A stretch of 64,000 nt of DNA from an uncultured Lacticaseibacillus sp. (lineage in GTDB: Bacteria; Bacillota; Bacilli; Lactobacillales; Lactobacillaceae): NCBI GenBank assembly GCA_934370925.1, contig CAKRNG010000010.1, forward strand, positions 8,429-72,428. Direction: 5' to 3'. Each line of letters starts with the position of its first letter. Within the stretch, counting starts at the first letter, position 1. The position numbers and the translations under genes are program-made. The notes under the pieces were generated by a model. The model was not told the origin of the DNA and ran no database searches. It worked only from the letters and a program-made list of their open reading frames with translations. Shown here piece after piece: positions 7,716-16,766 of this stretch.

Positions 7716-7742
7716 TTGCAGCGACATAAAGTGCGTTATAAT
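7716..7742 (+). promoter_or_regulatory. Possible yqeG operon promoter
   Basis: A consensus -10 TATAAT (7737-7742) lies 36 bases before the yqeG start. The best -35 candidate is TTGCAG (7716-7721) with a short 15-base spacer; a second -10-like TACAAT lies at 7697. Confidence 0.4.
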
Positions 7743-7778
7743 TAGATAGATATTCAAGATAGGCTAGGAGGTGCCAGT

Positions 7779-8303
7779 TTGGCACTAGTAACACCCACGT
7801 GGATGGTTCGCGCCATCTACAACATTGAACCAGATAGCTTAAAGAAGCGCGGCATATCTGCGGTGCTCACTGACCTCGACAATACATTAATTGCGTGGAA
7901 CAACCCGGACGGAACGCCTCAGCTTCGTCGGTGGTTGGAACAGATGCACGATGCAGGGATTACTGTGATGGTTGTGTCCAACAACAACCACACGCGGGTG
8001 CAGCGGGCGGTGGGGGCGATGAACCTGCCATTTACCGCACGGGCGCTCAAGCCCCTACCCGTGGGCATTAACCGGGCAGTACGCGAATTAGGCTTAAAGA
8101 AGCAGCAATGCATCATGGTGGGGGATCAATTGCTCACAGATGTGATTGCCGGACACTTAGCGGGTGTGCGGACCGTTTTGGTGGAACCGCTCGTTAAGAC
8201 TGACCAGTGGAACACGTTACCGAACCGCTTCATTGAAGGCTTTATCAAGGCGGATATGCGCCGTAAGGGAACATTCGAATTTCGGGAGGATATTGATGAC
8301 TGA
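7779..8303 (+). CDS. yqeG: YqeG-family HAD-IIIA phosphatase
   Basis: 174 residues, start TTG preceded by GGAGG. HAD motif I is LTDLDNTLIAW (residues about 30-40), motif II VVSNNN, and motif III/IV ALKPLP and VGDQLLTDVIAG. It belongs to the small HAD family always found beside yqeH in Firmicutes. The B. subtilis relative is genetically linked to ribosome assembly and envelope lipid phosphates, but its substrate is not settled. It is the first gene of a tight operon; its end overlaps yqeH by 8 bases, implying translational coupling. Confidence 0.9.
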   Translation: MALVTPTWMVRAIYNIEPDSLKKRGISAVLTDLDNTLIAWNNPDGTPQLRRWLEQMHDAGITVMVVSNNNHTRVQRAVGAMNLPFTARALKPLPVGINRAVRELGLKKQQCIMVGDQLLTDVIAGHLAGVRTVLVEPLVKTDQWNTLPNRFIEGFIKADMRRKGTFEFREDIDD

Positions 8304-9420
8304 AGTTGCACCAAGTGACTTGTACTGCATTGGTTGTGGCGCCAAGCTGCAGACGGAAGATGACCATGCAGCCGGCTTTTTGCCCGCTGCTCGGCTTGCA
8401 AAGGCCCAGAACGGGGAAGTAGAGCTGTACTGTCAGCGTTGTTTCCGTCTGCGTCATTACAACGAAATTCAGCCAGTGGGTCTCACGGATGATGATTTTT
8501 TGCGCCTGCTGAACCTGATTGGCGATGCCGACGCGTTGATTGTGAACGTGGTTGATATTTTTGACTTCAACGGTAGCCTGATTCCCGGACTGCACCGTTT
8601 TGTCGGGGACAATCCGGTACTGCTTGTCGGGAACAAGGCGGACGTGCTGCCAAAGTCCTTGAAGCGGCCCCGGTTGCGTAACTGGTTGACCCAGCAGGCA
8701 CACGCGAATGGCTTGCGGCCTGTTGACACAATTTTGATGAGTGCCAAGAACCAAGGCGATGTTGAAGAACTGCTGAAGCGGATTGAGAAGCTTCGTGAAG
8801 GCCGTGACGTTTACTTTGTTGGGGTGACCAACACGGGTAAGTCAACGCTCATTAACGGGATTCTGAAGCAAACGAGCGGTGTAGATGACCTCATCACGAC
8901 ATCCCGCTTTCCTGGAACGACGCTTGACCGTATTCGCCTGGAGCTTGACGATGGCGCTGGGATTGTAGATACACCGGGGATTATCCACCGCAACCAGATG
9001 GCACATTATTTGGACGCCAAGGACCTGCGTTTGGTTTCGCCAACCCACGTGATTCGGCCCAAGACCTACCAGTTGAATCCAGGACAAACCTTATTCCTGG
9101 CTGGTCTTGCGCGGTTTGACTTTATTCGGGGACACAAAGCTGGTTTTACCGTTTATGCGGATAACCAGTTGCTTGTGCACCGGACCAAGCTGGAGAATGC
9201 GGACGACTTCTACGACCGGCAAAAGGGCGGCGTTTTGCAGCCACCGCACCCAGACTCAGAAGTTGAATTGCCACCACTTGCACGTTTTGAATTCACGCCA
9301 AAACAGGATAGCGACATTGTGTTTGCGGGTCTTGGGTGGATTAACGTGCCTGCTGGTGCCACTGTGGCGGGTTATGCACCCGAGGACGTTGATGTGATTC
9401 TGCGCCCCGCGATGATTTAG
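8296..9420 (+). CDS. yqeH: Circularly permuted ribosome-biogenesis GTPase YqeH
   Basis: 374 residues from ATG 8296, which has GGGAGG upstream; this start places the zinc knuckle at the N-terminus as in the family. Cys pairs CIGC (about 11-14) and CQRC (about 49-52) form the treble-clef zinc site. The GTPase motifs come in permuted order: G4 NKAD, then G1 GVTNTGKST, then G3 DTPG. YqeH binds 16S rRNA/30S precursors and is needed for small-subunit maturation. It overlaps yqeG and is followed 31 bp later by yhbY, another ribosome-associated protein, in one operon. Confidence 0.95.
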   Translation: MTEVAPSDLYCIGCGAKLQTEDDHAAGFLPAARLAKAQNGEVELYCQRCFRLRHYNEIQPVGLTDDDFLRLLNLIGDADALIVNVVDIFDFNGSLIPGLHRFVGDNPVLLVGNKADVLPKSLKRPRLRNWLTQQAHANGLRPVDTILMSAKNQGDVEELLKRIEKLREGRDVYFVGVTNTGKSTLINGILKQTSGVDDLITTSRFPGTTLDRIRLELDDGAGIVDTPGIIHRNQMAHYLDAKDLRLVSPTHVIRPKTYQLNPGQTLFLAGLARFDFIRGHKAGFTVYADNQLLVHRTKLENADDFYDRQKGGVLQPPHPDSEVELPPLARFEFTPKQDSDIVFAGLGWINVPAGATVAGYAPEDVDVILRPAMI

Positions 9421-9451
9421 CAACTAGGATAATAGACACGAGGTAAAAAAC

Positions 9452-9772
9452 ATGTTAACTGGTAAGCAAAAGCGGCTCTTGCGGAGTCGCGCAATGACAG
9501 AACGCCCACTCATCAACTTCGGGAAGAACGGACTCACTGAGACGTTCGTTCGCGGGGTGGCGGATGCTGTTGAAGCCCGCGAAATGGTTAAAATCAGCCT
9601 GCTCCCTGCTGCTGATGAAACACCGAAGGAAGTTGGCGCCTACCTTGAAGATGCCATTCCGGGTCTTGAAGTGGCACAGACGATTGGCCACTCGTTGGTC
9701 GTTTTCAAGGAAGCGGACAACGAAGATAACCGCAACCTCTCCAAGCAGGTCGCGGCCCTGGTAAAGGACTAA
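9452..9772 (+). CDS. yhbY: YhbY-type CRM-domain RNA-binding protein
   Basis: 106 residues, a single CRM domain. It starts with LTGKQKRLLRSRA and contains the GKNGLTE loop (GxxG-type RNA-contacting motif) and the late segment TIGHSLVVFKE. YhbY proteins associate with pre-50S particles. The stop codon TAA shares a base with the nadD start (TAATG), so the two genes are translationally coupled. Confidence 0.93.
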   Translation: MLTGKQKRLLRSRAMTERPLINFGKNGLTETFVRGVADAVEAREMVKISLLPAADETPKEVGAYLEDAIPGLEVAQTIGHSLVVFKEADNEDNRNLSKQVAALVKD

Positions 9773-10419
9773 TGGCGACGCGGACGGTACCACTGACACA
9801 ACCGGTGTTATCGACCGAATTGCGGACGCAAATCTTAGGCCAAGATGTTCGCCGTCAAGTTGGCCTTTTTGGCGGCACATTTAACCCAATCCACACGGGA
9901 CACCTCGTGATGGCGGATCAAGTTGGACATCAGCTTGGTCTGGATAAAGTCTGCTTCATGCCCGACGCAACGCCACCGCACGTGGATACGAAGGGGGCAA
10001 TTGACGCGAAGTACCGGGTGGAAATGCTTGCGGCGGCAATTGCGGGCAACCCACTGTTTGACCTTGAACTCTGCGAGATTGAACGGGGCGGCGTGAGTTA
10101 CACGTATGACACCATGGTGGCCTTGAAGCGGCAACATCCCGACACGGATTACTACTTCATTATCGGGGCGGACATGGTGAATTATTTGCCCAAGTGGTAC
10201 CGAATTGACGAACTCGTCAAATTGGTGCAGTTTGTCGGGGTTAAGCGTCCGGGGTATACCCCCAAGAGTGCCTATCCCGTATTGTGGGTAGATGCACCGA
10301 TGCTTGAAATTACATCGACGGCCATTCGCGAGCGAATTGCGGCGGGGGAGTCTGTCCGGTACCTGGTGCCAGATGCAGTGGCTGCCTACATCAAGAAAGA
10401 GGGACTGTATCGTGACTGA
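9772..10419 (+). CDS. nadD: Nicotinate-nucleotide adenylyltransferase
   Basis: 215 residues. The signature GGTFNPIHTGHL (residues about 35-46) contains the nucleotide-transferase HxGH (HTGH), and near the C-terminus EITSTAIRER is the ISSTxxR motif. It joins nicotinate mononucleotide and ATP to give deamido-NAD, an essential step of NAD synthesis. The first 20 or so residues (TRTVPLTQPVLSTELRTQI) precede the usual family start, an extension often seen in lactobacilli. It overlaps yqeK at its 3' end. Confidence 0.95.
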   Translation: MATRTVPLTQPVLSTELRTQILGQDVRRQVGLFGGTFNPIHTGHLVMADQVGHQLGLDKVCFMPDATPPHVDTKGAIDAKYRVEMLAAAIAGNPLFDLELCEIERGGVSYTYDTMVALKRQHPDTDYYFIIGADMVNYLPKWYRIDELVKLVQFVGVKRPGYTPKSAYPVLWVDAPMLEITSTAIRERIAAGESVRYLVPDAVAAYIKKEGLYRD

Positions 10420-11026
10420 TTTTGATTATCCGCTCACGATGACGGGCGGACATACCCGCGCTGAAATCATTGGTAAAATGCATGACCGTCTTAGCGATGG
10501 ACGTTTTGCCCATTGTATTCGTGTTGAAGCGGAGAGTCGTCGGCTGGCTGAACAGTACGGCGTTGACGTGGACACAGCGGGGCTAGCTGGGTTACTGCAC
10601 GATTACGCGAAGGAGATTACGCCTGAAACGTATCGTGATGTAATTGTGCGTGAGGGTTATGGCGCGGATCTCTTACCGTACGGGCGTGGTGTCTGGCACG
10701 GCATGGTGGGGACGTGGTTCCTGCAGCAAGACCTCGGCATTAGCGACCCCGCTGTGATTCGGGCGATTAACCGGCACACAACGGGGCACCCCGACATGAC
10801 GGCACTTGACATGATTACGTTTGTGGCGGACTTCATTGAACCTGCCCGCGCGCTTCCTGGTGAAATTGCGGCTCGCGAAGCAGCGAAGTATAGCTTGGAA
10901 GAGGCCACGATGCTGGAATTGCAGAATACGTTGACGTACTTGATTGGGAAGGGTCTCTTGATTCACCCCCTGACGTTTGCGACGTACAATGCGTTCACTG
11001 AGCGTCGGGCGCACCAGCACCATTAA
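10412..11026 (+). CDS. yqeK: YqeK-family HD-domain hydrolase (symmetrical Ap4A hydrolase)
   Basis: 204 residues from GTG 10412, which overlaps the nadD stop by 8 bases; the upstream in-frame codons belong to nadD in another frame. HD motifs are HCIRVE, LLHDYAKE (the HD pair), HGMVGTWF and the late D in FVADFIEP. The YqeK family cleaves diadenosine tetraphosphate to two ADP, clearing an alarmone-like by-product. Its linkage with nadD and rsfS is conserved in Firmicutes. Confidence 0.92.
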   Translation: MTDFDYPLTMTGGHTRAEIIGKMHDRLSDGRFAHCIRVEAESRRLAEQYGVDVDTAGLAGLLHDYAKEITPETYRDVIVREGYGADLLPYGRGVWHGMVGTWFLQQDLGISDPAVIRAINRHTTGHPDMTALDMITFVADFIEPARALPGEIAAREAAKYSLEEATMLELQNTLTYLIGKGLLIHPLTFATYNAFTERRAHQHH

Positions 11027-11088
11027 CAACCTGAATGACCATAACTTAAACGAAGATACTGATGACTTTCTAATGGAGGAATATTTTA

Positions 11089-11451
11089 ATGACCGTAGCA
11101 ATTAGCGACCTTTTGGAAACTGTTGTCCGCGCAGCCGATGACAAGCGCGCTGAAGACATTGTTGCCCTGGACATGAACGGCGTGAGCTTGCTGGCCGACT
11201 ACTTTGTCGTTGCCAGTGGGAACACGGAACGTCAGGTACAGGCCATCGTGGACGAAATTAAGAACAAAGTGGAAGAACTTGGCGGCAACGTGAAGTCCGT
11301 CGAAGGCAAGAAGGGGTCCAAGTGGATTCTGATGGATCTCGGCGACATCGTGGTACACGTCTTCACCCCTGAAGAACGCACCACATACGGCCTGGAGAAG
11401 TTCTGGCAGGATGCACCTGAAATCGACGTTAGCGGGTGGATTAACGAATGA
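11089..11451 (+). CDS. rsfS: Ribosomal silencing factor RsfS
   Basis: 120 residues with the family core: ALDMNGVSLLADYFVVASGN, the SVEGKKGSKWILMDLGDIVVHVF region and the C-terminal YGLEKFW. RsfS binds uL14 on the 50S subunit and blocks subunit joining when nutrients are scarce. RBS GGAGG before the ATG; the stop codon overlaps the next gene by 4 bases (ATGA). Confidence 0.96.
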   Translation: MTVAISDLLETVVRAADDKRAEDIVALDMNGVSLLADYFVVASGNTERQVQAIVDEIKNKVEELGGNVKSVEGKKGSKWILMDLGDIVVHVFTPEERTTYGLEKFWQDAPEIDVSGWINE

Positions 11452-12197
11452 TTTATTCAACCTTTGCGCAGGTTTATGACCAGTTAATGGATCAGGACCT
11501 GTACAACGATTGGCGTGATTATGTGTGCAATCAGGTGCCAGCACGGGGACAGCGTCTTCTGGAATTGGCAGCCGGATCTGGGACGCTCGCCGTTCAGTTG
11601 CAGCAGGCTGGCTTTGATGTAACCGCGCTAGATTTGAGTGCGGAGATGTTATCGCTGGCGGCAGGCAAAATTGCTAAGGCCGACGTTGATATCCCCTTAG
11701 TGCAGGCAGACATGCGTGAATTTGCCCAGTTGGGTGAATTTGACGTGGTGACCTGCTTCGATGATTCTATCTGCTACATGCCAGATTTGGCGAATGTTAC
11801 GCAGGTTTTTCGTGAAGTGAACACGAGCCTGGTACCGGGTGGGCGCTTTATGTTTGATGCGCACTCTCTCCACCAGATGGATGATGTGTTCCCTGGTTAT
11901 ATGTACAATTATCAGACGGAGGATTATGCCTTCATCTGGAGTAGTTATGAAGGGGACAAACCGCACACCGCGGAACACGATTTGACTTTCTTCGTCTATC
12001 ATGAAGACATCGACGCCTACAAGCCACTCATTGAACAGCACAAGGAACGGACGTATCCCATCGAAGACTTCAAGCGCGCCTTAACGAAAGCCGGATTTAC
12101 CGATATTCAGGTCCGTGCAGACTTTGGTCGTGGTGATGTGCAAGATGACAGCACGCGTTGGTTCTTTAGTTGTGTCAAGGCGACGGCGTTAGCTTAA
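11448..12197 (+). CDS. yqeM: Class I SAM-dependent methyltransferase (YqeM type)
   Basis: 249 residues. The SAM-binding motif I reads LLELAAGSGTLAVQL (residues about 38-52), with motif II VTALDLSAEML and the acidic VQADMREF. The C-terminal half, with SLHQMDDVF and YNYQTEDYAFIW, is typical of the YqeM proteins that follow rsfS in Firmicutes. The methyl acceptor is unknown. The start overlaps rsfS. Confidence 0.88.
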   Translation: MIYSTFAQVYDQLMDQDLYNDWRDYVCNQVPARGQRLLELAAGSGTLAVQLQQAGFDVTALDLSAEMLSLAAGKIAKADVDIPLVQADMREFAQLGEFDVVTCFDDSICYMPDLANVTQVFREVNTSLVPGGRFMFDAHSLHQMDDVFPGYMYNYQTEDYAFIWSSYEGDKPHTAEHDLTFFVYHEDIDAYKPLIEQHKERTYPIEDFKRALTKAGFTDIQVRADFGRGDVQDDSTRWFFSCVKATALA

Positions 12198-12216
12198 GCA
12201 AGAGGAGCGTGACGGG

Positions 12217-13368
12217 ATGCGCAGCGTGGGGATGATTGCGGAGTTTAACCCGCTACACAACGGCCATGTCTACGCGTTGCAAATGGCGCGACAGCGGGCA
12301 GCGGCGGATGCCGTCGTTGTGGTACTGTCGGGGAATTACGTGCAGCGTGGTGAACCAGCCATTGTGGATAAATGGGCACGAACGCAGCTGGCTTTACAGG
12401 CGGGCGCCGACGTGGTGGTTGAACTTCCCGTGCATGCAGTCATTCAGGCGGGGCAACAGTTTGCTGAAGGTGGGCTTGCCGTTCTTGCTGGACTTGGGGT
12501 AGACGCGCTTGCGTTTGGTACCGAGGATGACCAGGTTGACTACATGGCACTTGCACAGCAGCGGCAAGATGCGGAAAAGCGTGTGCCCCGTGCGGATAGC
12601 GTGTTCCAGGATTATTCGCGGCCGTATGCCAGTCAGTTAGCTGCGTTGTATGCAGATGAGGTGGGCCAACCGATGACGGCCCCCAATCAGATGCTGGCAT
12701 TGGCTTACGCGGAGGCAAACCGTAATTTGGGGACGCCACTTGAACTGTATCCAATTCGCCGTGTGGGGGATGCCCACGATGCGCAGGCGGATAATGCGGT
12801 GTTGACGTCTGGCAGTGCAGTGCGGCAAGCAGTTTTTGCGGGTCAGTCGCTGCAAGGTGCCGTGCCGGACGCGACCGCTACGATGATGGCGACAGAACGG
12901 CATGCGTCGTGGACCGCACTTTGGCCGTGGCTCCAGTACCGGTTGCTCAGTGCTTCGCTGTCTGAGTTACGCACCATTGACCAGATGAGTGAAGGACTGG
13001 AGTATCGGTTCGTGGATGCAGTATCTGGTGCGTCAGACTTTGATACCTTTTTGCAGGGGGTCAAATCAAAGCGGTACACGTATGCAAGGCTACGACGGCT
13101 TGCGCTGGCAACCGTTTTGAATATGACGCATACAGACGTGGTGCAGGGGCGCGCCAACCCATTTGCGCATGTCCTCGGCTTTACGTCTGTGGGGCAGCAG
13201 TTCCTGCATGACGTGAAGAAATCCGCTACGTTGCCCATCATCACGAAGGTAGGGAATGACATGCTTGCGCCGGGGGGCATCATGCAGCTGACGCACCGGG
13301 TTGATTCCCTGTATACCGTCATGAATGGACGGGGACAGAACTTCGGTCACCGTCCCGTGATGGTTTAG
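12217..13368 (+). CDS. tmcAL: tRNA(Met) cytidine acetate ligase
   Basis: 383 residues. The N-terminus MRSVGMIAEFNPLHNGH carries the nucleotidyltransferase HNGH, and SGNYVQRGEPAI and the late region NPFAHVLGFTSVG are diagnostic for TmcAL (YlbM). It activates acetate with ATP and acetylates C34 of the elongator tRNA-Met anticodon. The start ATG has GAGGAG upstream. Last gene of the yqeG cluster apart from the YceD gene 44 bp further on. Confidence 0.93.
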   Translation: MRSVGMIAEFNPLHNGHVYALQMARQRAAADAVVVVLSGNYVQRGEPAIVDKWARTQLALQAGADVVVELPVHAVIQAGQQFAEGGLAVLAGLGVDALAFGTEDDQVDYMALAQQRQDAEKRVPRADSVFQDYSRPYASQLAALYADEVGQPMTAPNQMLALAYAEANRNLGTPLELYPIRRVGDAHDAQADNAVLTSGSAVRQAVFAGQSLQGAVPDATATMMATERHASWTALWPWLQYRLLSASLSELRTIDQMSEGLEYRFVDAVSGASDFDTFLQGVKSKRYTYARLRRLALATVLNMTHTDVVQGRANPFAHVLGFTSVGQQFLHDVKKSATLPIITKVGNDMLAPGGIMQLTHRVDSLYTVMNGRGQNFGHRPVMV

Positions 13369-13412
13369 CAGTACCGCGAATTTTTAACGAAACAAGAATA
13401 AAGGAGAATGAC

Positions 13413-13973
13413 ATGCTGAATTGGTCAACGAGTAACCTGACCCAGTATAACCATGAACCCTTCACGTTCGATGAATCCGTCAACGTGAAGAAGGAATTGA
13501 TGGAACGGAACCCGGACATTATCGACATGAGCCCTGTTCGTGCACAGGGAACGATTCTGTACACGCGCGGTGATTTTACCGTAAGTGGCGTCGTGACGGC
13601 CGACGTGACGTTGCCATCCACCCGTAGCTTAGTTCCCGTAACGGTACCTGTCCGGTTTGAATTTACGGAAACATACCTATCACGGGCCGACCATGCAGAT
13701 CAGTACGAAGAAGATGACTTGCTGATTGCCTTGACGGATGACCGGCTGGACCTCATGCCTGCCGTTAAGGACAATGTGCTTCTTGGATTGCCACTGCGCG
13801 TGCTGACGCCGGAAGAAGAAAGCGCCACGGAATTACCACACGGGAACGAGTGGGCGCTTATTTCTGAAGAAGAAGCGGCACCGCTTGCACCAGAGGAACG
13901 GGCCGACAATCCGTTCGCGAACCTGCAGGGCTTATTTACGGAAGATGAAGACGATCAGACGGACAAAAAGTAG
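13413..13973 (+). CDS. YceD/DUF177-family protein
   Basis: 186 residues. Recognised by VRAQGTILYTRGDFTVSGVVTADVTLPSTRSL, the conserved core of DUF177, in which the usual CxxC-like positions are replaced, and by an acidic C-terminus (EDEDDQTDKK). Members act in 23S rRNA or ribosome metabolism and are usually followed by rpmF; here rpmF is not adjacent, and gnd follows instead. The function in Firmicutes is not firmly known. Confidence 0.85.
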   Translation: MLNWSTSNLTQYNHEPFTFDESVNVKKELMERNPDIIDMSPVRAQGTILYTRGDFTVSGVVTADVTLPSTRSLVPVTVPVRFEFTETYLSRADHADQYEEDDLLIALTDDRLDLMPAVKDNVLLGLPLRVLTPEEESATELPHGNEWALISEEEAAPLAPEERADNPFANLQGLFTEDEDDQTDKK

Positions 13974-13982
13974 GTAAAGACT

Positions 13983-14011
13983 TTGGCATCTGCCGGTGTT
14001 TCTGCTAGGAT
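13983..14011 (+). promoter_or_regulatory. gnd promoter
   Basis: TTGGCA (13983-13988) and TAGGAT (14006-14011) with a 17-base spacer, 67 bases before the gnd start. Confidence 0.55.
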
Positions 14012-14077
14012 AAAGAAGAATGAGCGGAAATTCCGTGTGTACCGTTGAACACGATTAGTAATGGAGGAATCTTTCTA

Positions 14078-15496
14078 ATGGACAAACCACAAATTGGTGT
14101 TGTTGGCATGGCCGTCATGGGTAAGAACCTCGCCCTCAATATTGAGAGCCGGGGCTACACCGTGGCAATTTATAACCGCACCGCATCAAAGACAGAGACA
14201 GTTGCAAAGGAACACGCTGACAAGAAGCTTGTGCCTAGCTACACGATTGAAGACTTTGTGAACTCACTCGAAAAGCCTCGCCGGATTATCATGATGGTCA
14301 AGGCTGGTGCTGGGACGGATGCAGTGATTACAGAACTGTTGCCACTTCTGGATCACGGGGATGTTCTGATTGACGGTGGGAACACCTTCTTTGAAGACAC
14401 CATGCGTCGTAACGCTGAACTCGACAAGTCCGGGATTAACTTCATCGGCATGGGTGTTTCCGGTGGGGAACTCGGTGCCCTTGAAGGTCCTTCCCTCATG
14501 CCAGGTGGCCAGAAGGAAGCGTACGACTTGGTTGCGCCAATTCTGGAACAAATGTCCGCAAAGGCTGAAGATGGCGAACCATGTGTCACCTACATCGGAC
14601 CAAATGGCGCGGGTCACTACGTCAAGATGGTGCACAACGGGATTGAATACGGCGACATGGAATTGATTGCCGAAAGTTACAACCTGTTGCGGAACCTCGT
14701 TGGTCTGTCTGTTGACGAAATTGCTGAAATTTTCGCTGACTGGAAGAATGGCGAACTGAGCTCATACCTGATCGACATTACGGCTGACATTTTGACCCGT
14801 AAGGACGATTTGGGCTCCGATAAGCCAATCGTTGACCTCATTTTGGACGCTGCCGGGAACAAGGGGACTGGTAAGTGGAGTTCTCAGTCCGCGCTTGAAC
14901 TGGGTGTTCCTCAGTCCGTGATTACCGAATCCGTTTATGCCCGTTACATCAGTGCCATGAAGGACGAACGTGTGGCGGCAAGCAAGGTATTGCCAAAGCC
15001 AGTTGCGAAGGTTGAATTTGACAAGGACACGGTTGTTGAAATGATTCGCAAGGCGCTCTACTTCAGCAAGCTCATGAGTTACGCACAGGGCTTCGAACAG
15101 ATGCGTGTTGCCAGTGACAACTATGACTGGAACTTGCAGTATGGCGAACTGGCAAAAATCTGGCGTGAAGGGTGCATCATCCGTGCGAAGTTCCTCCAGA
15201 ACATCACGGATGCCTTCGAAAAGCAGCCAGAACTGTCCAACTTGCTTCTGGATGACTACTTCAAGGATATTGCCCGTAACTACCAGGAAGCCGTTCGTGA
15301 CTTGGTTGGCTTGGCGGTTAAGGCTGGTGTTCCTGTGCCAGGCTTCTCCGGTGCCATCTCTTACTACGACAGCTACCGCAGTGAAGTTCTGCCTGCCAAC
15401 CTGATCCAGGCGCAGCGTGACTACTTCGGGGCACACACGTACAACCGTACCGACCGTGAAGGAACCTACCATTACACGTGGTATGCTGAACAATAA
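14078..15496 (+). CDS. gnd: 6-phosphogluconate dehydrogenase (NADP, decarboxylating)
   Basis: 472 residues from ATG 14078 (GGAGGAATCTTTCTA upstream); an earlier in-frame ATG lacks a binding site. The Rossmann start is [46 protein letters not shown] and [12 protein letters not shown] contain the substrate-binding and catalytic Lys/Asn residues. It converts 6-phosphogluconate to ribulose-5-phosphate with NADPH, the key step for pentose supply or the phosphoketolase pathway. It stands alone, with its own promoter and terminator, and zwf is not next to it. Confidence 0.97.
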   Translation: MDKPQIGVVGMAVMGKNLALNIESRGYTVAIYNRTASKTETVAKEHADKKLVPSYTIEDFVNSLEKPRRIIMMVKAGAGTDAVITELLPLLDHGDVLIDGGNTFFEDTMRRNAELDKSGINFIGMGVSGGELGALEGPSLMPGGQKEAYDLVAPILEQMSAKAEDGEPCVTYIGPNGAGHYVKMVHNGIEYGDMELIAESYNLLRNLVGLSVDEIAEIFADWKNGELSSYLIDITADILTRKDDLGSDKPIVDLILDAAGNKGTGKWSSQSALELGVPQSVITESVYARYISAMKDERVAASKVLPKPVAKVEFDKDTVVEMIRKALYFSKLMSYAQGFEQMRVASDNYDWNLQYGELAKIWREGCIIRAKFLQNITDAFEKQPELSNLLLDDYFKDIARNYQEAVRDLVGLAVKAGVPVPGFSGAISYYDSYRSEVLPANLIQAQRDYFGAHTYNRTDREGTYHYTWYAEQ

Positions 15497-15509
15497 CATT
15501 TCAGATTTG

Positions 15510-15543
15510 CGCTCACTTTTTCGAAAGTGGGCGTTTTTCTTTT
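15510..15543 (+). terminator. gnd terminator
   Basis: CGCTCACTTT, loop TTCG, AAAGTGGGCG (10 bp with one G-T), followed by TTTTTCTTTT. Confidence 0.9.
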
Positions 15544-15589
15544 GGGGCATGGGCGCGTTTCATTGTTCGACCGCGTTGTTGACACTTGA

Positions 15590-15680
15590 GACGGATGCGG
15601 CAAGATAGGACTTCGCCGGACGCAACGTCGCTGGCGCTCCTTGCGTTTGTTTATGTAGAGGGGGTGTTTCGAATTGCCCT
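15590..15680 (-). repeat. D-type repeat remnant
   Basis: Contains ACGCAACGTCGCTGGCGCTCCTTGCGTTT (15619-15647), a long shared stretch with 31957-31986 and, inverted, with 51270-51298; the rest has diverged. The remainder of the 15544-15960 gap holds palindrome-rich but unassigned sequence; a 89-codon open frame across it looks non-coding. Confidence 0.6.
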
Positions 15681-15960
15681 CGAACCTTCAATAACGATTC
15701 ACCGTGTTCGCCAATCAAACATTAACCACGGTCATCGGCGCGGGTTACGCCGAGAACTTGCGTTTCATTTTCGCCCTAAAGAAACCAATCGAATTGAAAC
15801 GGCGCAACTGGTGAGAGACGCGTTGAAACCACGGACCGTTATTTTCAGCGTCTAAAATAAACGTGCAATCCACCGGTTAGTTTTAATCTAATTTTAGGAA
15901 TGAATGTTCGGCTTTTTTCTCATAAAGGCGTGGTGGCGGGTTTACGGGCGACAGACAAGG

Positions 15961-15989
15961 TGGTCATTAATGAGAAAATGTGATATTCT
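15961..15989 (+). promoter_or_regulatory. Promoter of the ArlRS-like operon
   Basis: TGGTCA (15961-15966), a 17-base spacer, then an extended -10 TGATATTCT (TATTCT 15984-15989). The start codon follows about 90 bases later. Confidence 0.45.
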
Positions 15990-16078
15990 TTTCTGGAACG
16001 ATTCAGTGAGTTCTTTCTGAGGTCACTGAGAATGAACGCGTAACTTATTAGACATAATTTAAGGAGTGTTTATCAGTA

Positions 16079-16765
16079 ATGAGCAAAATTTTGATTATTG
16101 AAGACGAAAAGAACTTGGCACGCTTTGTTGAACTTGAATTGAAGCACGAAGGGGACGAGACGGCGGTTTACATGAACGGTCGCGCCGGACTTGATGCAGC
16201 GCTCAACGAAGACTGGGATGCCATTCTTCTTGACCTCATGCTCCCAGATTTGAACGGTCTTGAGATTTGCCGTCGCGTGCGTCAGGTAAAGAACACGCCA
16301 ATCATCATGATGACTGCCCGTGATTCCGTTATCGACCGCGTTTCTGGTCTTGATCACGGTGCAGATGACTACATCGTGAAGCCATTTGCCATTGAAGAAC
16401 TGCTGGCTCGCCTGCGCGCCCTGCTTCGTCGTGTGCACTCCATGGACGAAACGAACAAGGCAAAGCAGACGACCATCAAGTACCGGGACTTGGTTATCGA
16501 AAAGGAAAACCGGATTGTCCGGCGCGGTGATGACATCATCGAACTCACCAAGCGTGAATACGAATTGCTCTTGACCTTGATGGAGAACATCAACGTGGTA
16601 CTTGCCCGTGACGTCCTGCTCAGCAAGGTTTGGGGTTACAACTCTGACGTTGAAACCAACGTGGTGGATGTTTATGTTCGTTACATCCGCAACAAGATTG
16701 ACCGTCCAGGTGAGCAGAGCTACATCCAGACCGTTCGGGGTACGGGCTACGTAATGCGTTCCTAA
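16079..16765 (+). CDS. OmpR-family response regulator (ArlR-like)
   Basis: 228 residues. The receiver domain has the acidic pocket ED near the start, phospho-acceptor Asp52 in LLDLMLPDLNG, conserved Thr in MMTARDS and Lys in YIVKPF. A C-terminal winged helix with ELTKREYELL and VRGTGYVMRS binds DNA. Sequence resembles ArlR/CsrR regulators that control cell-envelope and adhesion genes in lactic acid bacteria and staphylococci. Its stop lies one base before the kinase start, so the pair is translationally coupled. Confidence 0.92.
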   Translation: MSKILIIEDEKNLARFVELELKHEGDETAVYMNGRAGLDAALNEDWDAILLDLMLPDLNGLEICRRVRQVKNTPIIMMTARDSVIDRVSGLDHGADDYIVKPFAIEELLARLRALLRRVHSMDETNKAKQTTIKYRDLVIEKENRIVRRGDDIIELTKREYELLLTLMENINVVLARDVLLSKVWGYNSDVETNVVDVYVRYIRNKIDRPGEQSYIQTVRGTGYVMRS

Positions 16766-16766
16766 T

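Noticed and set aside
15586..15855. 89-codon open frame between gnd and the ArlR-like gene
   Set aside because: It starts in D-repeat sequence, has no ribosome binding site and no recognisable motif.
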